Program-made: the position numbers and the translations under genes
Assembly (NCBI GenBank): GCA_016647705.1
Contig: CM028327.1
Location: 6,023,726-6,087,725 of the forward strand
Source: Eucommia ulmoides
Lineage: Eukaryota; Streptophyta; Magnoliopsida; Garryales; Eucommiaceae
Length of the DNA stretch: 64,000 nt
Direction: 5' to 3'
Part shown: piece by piece, positions 55,785 to 64,000 of the stretch
Layout: every line of letters begins with the position of its first letter
How positions within the stretch are numbered: position 1 is the first letter of the stretch
Notes under the pieces: model-generated
The model's input: the letters and a program-made list of their open reading frames with translations, nothing else
What the model was told of the DNA's origin: nothing
Database searches by the model: none

Positions 55785-55858
55785 ATTGATCCACTTCTTA
55801 CCACTAACACATAAATAGTAAGTTACTATAAATCAATTTTATTATGTCAACAGTCTTA

Positions 55859-56269
55859 GGGCCTGTTTGATAACACTTATAAGTGATAAATTTCTTAAGT
55901 GCTGAATATATTCAGCATTTGATTTTTAATACATTTAACTTAAAAGAAAAATTATCTTCGTACAAATTTTTGTTCCTAAAATCATTTTTTACAACTTTAT
56001 TCTTCTAAAGTAATTTCTCTCTACAACTTTCTCTCTCTACTTTTTGTCAATTTAGTATTTTTTCTATTTATAATTTTTTGTATACAATTTTTTTTGTGAG
56101 ATTTTATAGTACTGATTTAAAATGTTAATTGTGATAATTATATATTTTATAGCATTAAGTGATAAGCGCTAAATAGTTTAATTTTAAAATTTTCAATATT
56201 TTTTAAGTGATGTTTAAAATATTTAATATCTTCAATTTTAAGTGTTTAATTGCATTATTAAATAAGGCC
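55859..56269. mobile_element. Tourist-like MITE, TTTGATAA subgroup
   Basis: Left end GGGCCTGTTTGATAACAC, right end TTATTAAATAAGGCC, flanked by TTA on both sides (55856-55858 and 56270-56272). Interior AAGTGCTGAATAT and TTTTAAGTGTTTAATTG are shared with the element at 12621. Non-coding. Confidence 0.8.
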
Positions 56270-56272
56270 TTA

Positions 56273-57174
56273 TTCTTCTCTTTTTTCTTGCTAAAAAAAT
56301 CTCAGCCCTTAATTGTGAGATATTTTCAAATACCGTCATGTTTTATAATATAGACGCCTTGAGCGAGATTTTTTTAGACAATTGTTGAAAATTAAAAAAA
56401 AAATTATTTTTTTTATAATAAATCCATTAATTTTTTTTCTTCTTGTGGATAATGATGATGAGGTTGCCCTAACCTTATTAGCTAAGGAACTAAAATGGAT
56501 GATGACCCAATTTGGGGGGGTCCCAAATGCTTAATCTATTTGCCAAAAGGGGCATTTTTTACCCAAAAAAGATTTAAAGAACACTATAATCCAACATTCA
56601 GCATTAACTTTTTTTCTTTTAATTTTCCTTTTTTGCCATTGTCTCTATTGGCGGGCATTATAATTTTTTTAATCATAGACAATAGTCATATAAGGCTGAA
56701 ATGTATGATAACGCTTAAATTTTAGTACTGAAAATTTGAAGCGCTGAGTTTTAATTGTTAAATTTATTAAGTGCTGAATATATTAAGTATTTAATTTTTT
56801 AATACTTTTTACTTCAAAAAATTATTTTTGTACAAATTTTTATTTTTAAAATAATTTTTATAATTTAATTTTTCTAAAATAATCTGTCAATACAACTTTC
56901 TCCCTCTATTATTTTTTAATTTAGTATTTTCTTCATCTATAATTTTTTTTTGACTTCTTTTTTAGAGGTCCTAAAAGTTTAAAAAAAATAAAAATAAAAA
57001 AATAAAAAAATCATATTTCTAAGGACTGCAAAAATTAGACTTATTCAAAAGTATCAAAATAATTATCATTCTAAAATTACTCTTCCTTTATATACACAAA
57101 TTCTGCTTAATTTTTAAAATTCTACTTAATTTTTACAAATTATTAGTAAGAGTGTGTGCAAATTATGAACAATG
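56273..57174. other. AT-rich DNA with a decayed Tourist-like relative
   Basis: At 56690-56800, GGCTGAAATGTATGATAACGC, AAGTGCTGAATATATTAAGTA and later TTTTGTACAAATTTTT parallel the element at 55859, so a diverged copy starts here; its right end is not found. The 76-codon frame at 56495-56725 is not recognised. Confidence 0.45.
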
Positions 57175-57432
57175 TGTAATACTCCGGAAATTTACACTTT
57201 TAAAAATATTATTTTATATAAGTTTAATATTTTTTTAAATTGTTTTGTAAATTTATAATATAAATTTATGTTTGATAGTTTGTGGTTAAATGTTGATTTT
57301 AAATTAATTTTTAAAATTTTTTGGACTATTATGTTATTTAAAATACACTTTTAAGAATTTTAGATTATAATTAATATTTTTTTTATTTCTAGAGGGGTGA
57401 TTAGTATAAATAAATAAAAATAAATAAATAAA

Positions 57433-57489
<57 letters not shown>

Positions 57490-58597
57490 TGTGGCTGAAA
57501 TTTGATGACTTCTCAAGGAAGCTATAAAAAGGGATATATTAAGCAAAAGAGAAGAGGGAAATAATGGAGGCCTTATTTTGGGGTTAAACGGATTTATGGT
57601 TTCATTATCATGGGGTAAAAATATATATATTTGGTTCGGATTTCGGCTTCGAATTTTAGGTAGAATTTTTAACTATTTTAATATATATATTTAATTTTCC
57701 GATTGTGTGAATTATATTATTATTATTGTTGAATTTTAACTGTTAAATTTTATGAAATAATTATGATTATGTGAAAATCATGCCAGCGGTTGGAGTTCTA
57801 CTAAGCGTTGACTCACAACCCCACAGTTTTGATTACAGGGCTGGTGAGAACGAGAACGGCGCTAAGAATTTTAGTTGAATTTCTATTTAATTTGTAATAA
57901 TTATAATTATATGTATATATTGGGAAAATGGTTTTCGACCCCCGGAATATAAGTTTCAAATGTCACTGTTTAAATTTAATGCTTATTAGGCACAATGGTT
58001 GATAATGCACAGAAAATATTACTTATGCGTAATATTTCGATAATTATAAAAATCAAATATTACGTATTATACCAATTAGTAAAATATCAAATCAATATTA
58101 CTATGCTCATAATTAATTTATCATATATTACAATCAATCTCTTAATATTCCAACTGTTTCGGTTGGAATTTGGGTTATAACAAATAAACATTATAATTAA
58201 ATATTCAACCCCTAAATATGGTTTTATGCATACTAAATCTGATATCAACTATTAAGGGGAGAATTATTGTTGTAATAACATTTTTTCCAAATATCAAATA
58301 GAATATTCCTCAGTTAAATTTTTTTAAACTTATTTCTCTGTGGGAGAAATTGAATTTTGATTTAATATGTAGTAATTGTATTTATTAATCATTGTTGTAA
58401 AATTGACTTGAAAATTCAAGAATTATAATTATCGCCACTACAATGTAAATTTAAATATTTTTATAAAACAAATTAAAAATTATCAGCGTCGTTGTAAAAT
58501 TTATCCGATTTTGTGAAACTGAAATTTCGGTCAATCGGTTTAAGCGTTAATTCTCTATAGGAGAAACCGAGTGACGGTCCTGAGAAACCAGGTTGTT
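57175..58597 (+). mobile_element. Ty3/gypsy-like LTR, plus strand, with primer site
   Basis: Begins TGTAATACTCCGG, a common start of plant chromovirus LTRs, and ends near GGTTGTTA. It is directly followed by TGGTATCAGAGC (58603-58614), an exact complement of the initiator tRNA-Met 3' end. It includes a TA microsatellite (57438-57486). No gag follows, and the next coding remains are on the other strand, so only this end of the element is left. LTR limits are approximate. Confidence 0.6.
57438..57486. repeat. (AT)n microsatellite
   Basis: About 24 AT units preceded by AAATAAATAAATA runs. Confidence 0.95.
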
Positions 58598-58602
58598 AAA
58601 GG

Positions 58603-58614
58603 TGGTATCAGAGC
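58603..58614 (+). other. Primer-binding site (initiator tRNA-Met type)
   Basis: TGGTATCAGAGC, the standard minus-strand primer site of many plant LTR retrotransposons, a few bases after the LTR end. Confidence 0.8.
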
Positions 58615-59390
58615 AAGTTTGCGACTACCCTAGGTTTGGGTTGTGATACCCATTACTCATATTAAATGAAGTAATATCTAAAAATAATAATTTTCGTATG
58701 ATTCATTAATTCATCAAAAAAAAAAAAAAAAAACAAAAAATCGACACGATGTTAAATTTCCAAACCCATTAAAACTCTGCACATAATAATCATATTTATA
58801 TATATATGTCTTCATTTTGATGTAAAGGGGACAAAATTTAGTATTTGTATCAAAATTTACCCCTATCTTGGTTCCATGAATGCCACCAACAATATAGTTT
58901 GGTGCATAGAAAATTAAACCTTGAGCAATTTGGACCGAAAAGTCACATAATCAAATATTAAGGAGTGAAAGGTGTAAAATAAATAAATAAATAAATAAAA
59001 TTTGAATAAATATAAATTTGACTATTTTATTTCTTAGTTTTATAATTTGTTGATTTTGTGGTTTGAATAGTGAATTTTGACTAGTTGAATGCCTTTGATT
59101 AGGTGAATAGAATTAAGTTTACTTAAGTGTCTCGTTAAAGTAAAATTTTGCTATACTTTTCTTTTTGAATAGTGAATTTTCAATAGTTTGAATGTCATTT
59201 CGTAACTTGAATGTAAAAATTAAATGTCAATCTTCGTGCAATTCAATTTGTGTTTGAAGTGAATGAAAAATTCTATAACAATGAGTAAATTGGAAAAAAA
59301 AAAAAAAAGTAAAGTGAGGATGGATTAGTGTCGTGTTTGTCGTGGACCATAGGATATATTGTTAAATTGAAATAATCGACTTAAAGGGTA
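58615..59390. other. Non-coding stretch between two LTR fossils
   Basis: AT-rich leader-like sequence with poly-A runs (58715-58732, 59295-59308). No recognisable gag. Confidence 0.45.
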
Positions 59391-59391
59391 T

Positions 59392-61947
59392 TTACTGTCT
59401 TCTATATAAATGATCAAATTCTATTTTTGTATTAAATTGAGGAAAAAAAAGGGGGTTACTGAAACTGGACAGTTTTATGATGCTAAATGGATCATAGCCC
59501 TTGATCAATTCCATCCAATGTCTCTGCCTCAGATTTAGTTCCTTCTGAGTAAACACGTATTTCAAACTCTGGTGGTCGGTGTATATTTCATAAGTCTCAC
59601 TATACAGGTAATGCCTCCAAATCTTCAAGGCAAACACAAATGCCGCCAACTCCAAATCATGCGTTGGGTAATTACGTTCATGATTCTTTAATTGTCGGGA
59701 GGCATATGCAATCACGTGACCATGTTGCATCAGCACACACCCTAACCCTTGGTGTAACGCATCATTATAGATCACAAAGCCACCGCCTTTTGTCGGAAGG
59801 GAAAGTATTGACGCAGATATCAGTCTACTCTTCAGCTCTTGGAAACTCTGCTCACATTGGTCAGTCTACTCGAATTTGGATTCTTTGCGGGTTAATCGGG
59901 TAAATGGGGCAGCTATAACAGAAAATCCCTGCACAAACCAATGATAATAACCCGCCAATCCCAAAAAATTTCGAACTTCGATCACACTTTTCGGTCTTTC
60001 CCATTGGACAACAGCTTCGACTTTCTTTGGGTCAGCTTGAATACGCTCTCCCGAGATAACATGCCCAAAGAACACAACTCTATCCAACCAAAATTCACAT
60101 TTACTGAATTTCACATACAATTGTTTCTCTCTCAAAGTTTGCAACACAGTTTTGAGATGCTCTGCATATTCTTCTTTATTTTGGGAATAGATCAATATAT
60201 CATCAATGAACACGATAATAAACTGATCTAGATAGGAAATTTGCAATGGCCGTACCTCGAACGAAACGCCGTCTTCGCCACATCACTGTCTCTGACTTTC
60301 AACTGATAATATCCCTATCGAAGATCTATTTTGGAAAATACCTTGGCCATCTGCAATTGGTCGAACAGATTAGCAATTCGGATATTTATTATGAATCGTC
60401 ACCTTATTCAACTGTTTGTAATCGATGTACATCCTCAACGTACCATTCTTCTTCTTACGAATAACACTGGGGCTTTCCACGGAGAAACACCAGGTCTGAT
60501 AAACCCGCGGTCTAACAGATCTTGCAACTGAATCTTCAATTCCTTTAACTCAGTAGGCGCCATACAATAGGGTGGAATTGATATAGAAGAAGTTCCTGAA
60601 GGTAACTTGATAATGACTTCAATTTTTCTATCCACTGGCAACTTTGACAATTCTTTTAAAAACACATCGGGAAAATCCCTAATTATTGGAATATCCGCCA
60701 CCTGAACTTCATTCTGACTGGTGTCGATCACATGCGCGAGGCATCCCTGACATCTTTTCTTTAATAACTTCTTGGCCTCCAGGACTGAAATAAAACAGAT
60801 TGGGGTAATGATTCTGTCCCCCGAAAATACAAACTCTGACTTGTCTGAGACCCAAAAAGTAACTTCTTTTTTAAAACAATCCACGTAGCATGGTAGTCAG
60901 ATAGAAAATTAATACCCAGTATCACATCAAAATCGTGAATACCCAGGGGTAAGAGATCCACCGACAATTCTCTATTACCAATCCAAAGTAGACTGTCTTT
61001 ATACACACTAACTATCAACACGGACTCACAGTTCTCGGCTGGTTCCCGCACATCATTCTCTATTAATTTTGTTGTGTTTACTAATTCCACATAACTTTTG
61101 ATCTGCCTGCCCGTCAACCTGGAATGTATTTCTAAATCAAATCCTTTCTGGAATCATCTACATCTTGTCTCTTCCATTTTTACCCAATCAGGAGCAAATC
61201 GGGACAGGACATTGAACGGTCATCTTTTCTTGTTTTCAATAATATAAACTCCCCCTCCAATAAAATTGCAAGGTCTCCTTAGTATTGCCTAGAAGACAGT
61301 TTTATGCACACTTTTGGATGTTGTATGCTAGGATAGAGTCCATGAATATCAAATAGTAGCGCAATGTGTTGTGTAGTCCCATAATACCAGTAAGGTGTTG
61401 TCTAATAATCCAATTAATAACTTAGCATTGGGCGAATCAAGTGTGCTCTATCACACTATTAGTTTAACAACTAAAATATTAAGTACTACCTACAGTGAAT
61501 CCAAATGTCAAGTAACACGAATATGATTTACTTATCAGTTATAACTTAGCATTTAAAACCACTAGCACCCCCACAATCATAATCCATCCATCACCACTAC
61601 CAACAATACCACCTAATCCACCAACTAGCAGTATCGCAATTTCATCGCACCACTAATCGTCAACTTTATAGTTATTCCTGTTAACGGAAAACGAGACTAG
61701 AAAAATAATGCAACAACTTTAACCAGTGGTCAGACTCTCCTATTTATTTATTACTAATTTACTATATATTAAGAGAGGGCCAACAAGACAAATAACAATG
61801 CACGATGCCAATGTACTATCTAATGCAATACAATAACTATCACTCACGTGCCGAACCCACCTATCAACATCCTATCTCATGGTCCACTACTGGCTAGACA
61901 ATCAGACACGTCTACAGAACCTATAAGTTAAGCTCTAATACTAAAAA
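59392..61947 (-). mobile_element. Ty3/gypsy pol fossil, chromovirus-like
   Basis: In minus-strand order: a primer-site-like TAGTATTAGAGC next to the LTR end (61932-61943), a stretch without a recognisable gag, then the C-terminal part of an aspartic protease (VILGINFLSDYHAT). Next come the linker into reverse transcriptase (IKLPSGTSSISIPPYCMAP), the RT core with FIDDILIYS and FGHVIS, the tether [12 protein letters not shown], and RNase H ([11 protein letters not shown]). Integrase and the 3' LTR are not seen. The copy is broken, with at least four interruptions or losses, and looks old. Plus-strand frames across it are shadows. Confidence 0.88.
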
Positions 61948-63050
61948 TGTCACACCCCCACCCTGGGCCCCCGCTGCCCAAGGCCGGGAATGACGTCGAC
62001 ATGACGCTACCTGCCCAATCAACTAAATACATACATATATATATGTACACGTACCGTTACCCAATTTTTTCCCAAAAATATATATTTATCCATTCCAAAA
62101 ATTTGGGAATACACCGGTCCCCAAATATTTACAACAAAAAAAAAAAAAAAAAGCCTCCACGGTTCGCATCTGATCGGCCTACCTCCAAAATGACACTACC
62201 TCCGGACTCTTCCTAGTGCTAGTAGTAGACTCACTCCTAACTGCGACACCTGAAACCAAATAATTTATCAGTGTACTGTCTTCATAATATAAAATATTTT
62301 ATGGATCAAATATAATTATTAAACACCACGTTTCAAAATATAATAGCATATAATCGCATACCATGCCGGAATCAATTTCCACTGTCATCGAAGCAATAAA
62401 ATAATATAATTAAGTTAACCAATCCAGATAGTTCATCGTATAGTAAAATACCGCACCCATAATTTCTTACTAACCATAGGATCGTTTCACCTCACGATCG
62501 GGAGTTACGACGGTACCATCTCACGTGACTATCAGTGCCATGGACATTTAATATCCCCAATGGTAGGGGTACCACCCACAAGATTTGCACTCTTGACGGA
62601 TTAATCAACCACCTGTAGGACTAATCCTCCTGACAGGTCATAATAATCAACCACCTGCAGAATTAATCCTCCTAATAGGTCATCATATTAACAACCACTT
62701 GCAGGATTAATTCTCCTGACAGGTCATAATATATCACAACATAATCAACCACCTGCAGGACGTGCCCTCCTAACAGGTCAATATCATCCCGCAGGACATG
62801 CCCTCCTGAAGGGATTAAACTATGGTATAGTCGGACAAAAATCACTTTCCACATTTAAAATCTACTTGATCCACATAAGTCATAAAATTGTCCACTTTTA
62901 ATAAACATTTTTTTTCCCACAATTTATACAAAAATATAATTTGTAAATTTACATAGAAGACAATACACTCACCTCGATTTCCGCACTACGAAAATACCGT
63001 TGTCAAAAAACTACCAGGCCGGTGGCGTCTGTGAACCAAACATCGATAGA
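61948..63050 (-). repeat. 5' LTR of the Ty3/gypsy fossil (outer limit unknown)
   Basis: On the minus strand the LTR ends GGGGGTGTGACA just before the primer-site-like sequence. The GC-rich stretch near that end (CAAGGCCGGGAATGACGTCGAC in plus-strand view) is typical of chromovirus LTR U5 regions. Its outer end could not be fixed; it may reach 63.3 kb or beyond. A palindromic minisatellite lies inside. Confidence 0.6.
62588..62820 (+). repeat. Minisatellite of ~45 bp units in the LTR
   Basis: Four full and one partial copies of AATCAACCACCTGCAGGATTAATCCTCCTGACAGGTCATAAT-like units, spaced 42-53 bases. Each unit is itself hairpin-forming: ACCTG/CAGGT outer and AGGATTAATCCT inner inverted words. 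The array starts after ATTTGCACTCTTGACGG and ends CTCCTGAAGGG. Confidence 0.8.
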
Positions 63051-63395
63051 CCTAAATTAATATTTTATTTAAAATAAACCTAATATGCAATGTGTTGAAC
63101 CTAACAGCGATAGGCCTAAATTAACATTTTATTTAAAATAAACCTAATATGCAATGCGTGACCCTAAAATGCGTAATTTCCCATTCCTCAAATTTAATTA
63201 TGCAAAATTATTATATACCTCATTTCCCTATATTAATATTTACTGTACAAAAATTACTAGAATAACGGTTACAAAAATTACTTTTAATAATTTAATTTGA
63301 CGAAAATAGTAATCGACTAAATTTTTACTTGTTCCGAATCGTCTGCCTACCGAGAGGTGGTTGGTTTGTTTTTGTTTTTTTTTTTTTTCGTTTCA
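63051..63395. other. Gap before the CA-rich block
   Basis: A short direct repeat: GATAGACCTAAATTAATATTTTATTTAAAATAAACC (about 63045-63080) recurs at 63108-63143. Otherwise AT-rich. It may still belong to the LTR. Confidence 0.4.
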
Positions 63396-63397
63396 GC

Positions 63398-63524
63398 CGA
63401 CACACACACACACACTCACTCACTCACCGCCAAACGGCAACACACACACACCGCCGGCGTTCCAGTTGAACACACATACATACACTCACAACCGAACGAC
63501 AACACACACCTACCGATGATCACC

Positions 63525-63559
<35 letters not shown>

Positions 63560-64000
63560 GTTTGCACATACACCCACACGAAATCGATGACACACACACA
63601 CACACACACATACAGTCACACCGTCGGACAAACAGAACACATACACACACATACAGTCACACCGTCGGACAAACAGAACACACACACACAATCGATCGAA
63701 CAACATACACACATGCACGCCAGATCAAACGGAGGAACACACGCACACACACACACACACACACACTGCCGGCGACGAACACACACACACACACACACAC
63801 ACAGATACGACGAACGAACGGCGATGCCACACACACACCCACGCAATCGCCGGACGAACATAACACCCACCCATACATACACACACTGAACGGACGAGCA
63901 ACACACATGCACATTCACCACCGAACGACCGACACCCACGCCGGACTGCACACCGTCGACCAAACGACTGACTACCGAAACCCACACCCACCGGCTAAAC
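63398..64000 (+). repeat. CA-rich compound satellite
   Basis: Many (CA)n runs alternate with short GC-rich words (CCGCCGG, CGTCGGACAAACAGAACA, CGATCGAAC, ACGACGAACG). A unit of about 50 bases, ATACAGTCACACCGTCGGACAAACAGAACACA, is present twice in direct order at 63611-63690. The array runs to the window end. Frames on both strands read as Thr/His or Val/Cys repeats and are not genes. Confidence 0.85.

Noticed and set aside
59578-60531. Plus-strand frames of 66-96 codons over the retroelement region
   Set aside because: They are antisense to recognisable reverse transcriptase and RNase H sequence on the minus strand.
62588-62820. CRISPR-like spaced repeats
   Set aside because: Units are contiguous degenerate minisatellite repeats without unique spacers, in plant LTR DNA.
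63357-63991. Overlapping long frames on both strands at the right edge
   Set aside because: They read as Thr/His or Val/Cys repeats from (CA)n DNA and have no protein character.

Overview
This window looks like gene-poor, AT-rich intergenic DNA from a flowering plant, most likely a eudicot. The evidence is one intronless FANTASTIC FOUR (FAF) family gene, plant-type LTR retrotransposons with initiator-tRNA-Met or TGGTGCTTTCATT primer sites, a plant RTE-type LINE fragment, and many Tourist-like and hAT-like miniature transposons. The only host gene I can defend is FAF-like at 45138-46142 (+), with a TATA box at 44991. I see no tRNA or rRNA genes. All calls were made by eye from the sequence; no database search was run.

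Layout. 1-8.4 kb: unclassified AT-rich DNA, a pyrimidine/purine foldback (2136-2880) and a 1.37 kb near-perfect hairpin element (5682-7053). 8.4-11.5 kb: a duplicated host segment, one copy of which carries a 2.3 kb Ty3/gypsy-type insertion (8545-10831). That insertion holds three LTRs, one of them inverted, and a 348-codon reading frame containing a captured piece of a formin FH2 domain. 12.6-24 kb: Tourist-like elements, an RTE LINE tail, the first hAT-like copy (15997-16694), tandem repeats and a 473 bp solo LTR (21661-22133). 25-31 kb: more Tourist-like elements, a second hAT-like copy nested inside another element, and a short SINE. 30.3-35.4 kb: a nested stack. A tandemly repeated host sequence carries a third hAT-like copy and a 3,064 bp solo LTR with a perfect ACTGT target duplication, and that LTR carries a Tourist-like element. 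36-44 kb: foldback elements and Tourist-like copies. 45-46 kb: the FAF gene. 46.5-54 kb: foldbacks, a 1.76 kb LTR element with ACACT duplications that houses a Tourist-like element, and two more Tourist-like copies. 55.6 kb: a textbook SINE. 57-63 kb: two oppositely oriented Ty3/gypsy fossils. 63.4-64 kb: CA-rich satellite-like DNA.

The strongest observations come from target-site logic. Three hAT-like copies have perfect 8 bp duplications. Fourteen Tourist-like copies have matching TTA or TAA duplications. Three LTR insertions have perfect 5 bp duplications and a fourth has a near match. Two insertion sites have an unoccupied paralogue inside the same window. The Tourist-like elements carry strikingly different low-complexity or GC-rich cores between related ends. 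The formin-carrying LTR element is the best candidate for something not previously described.
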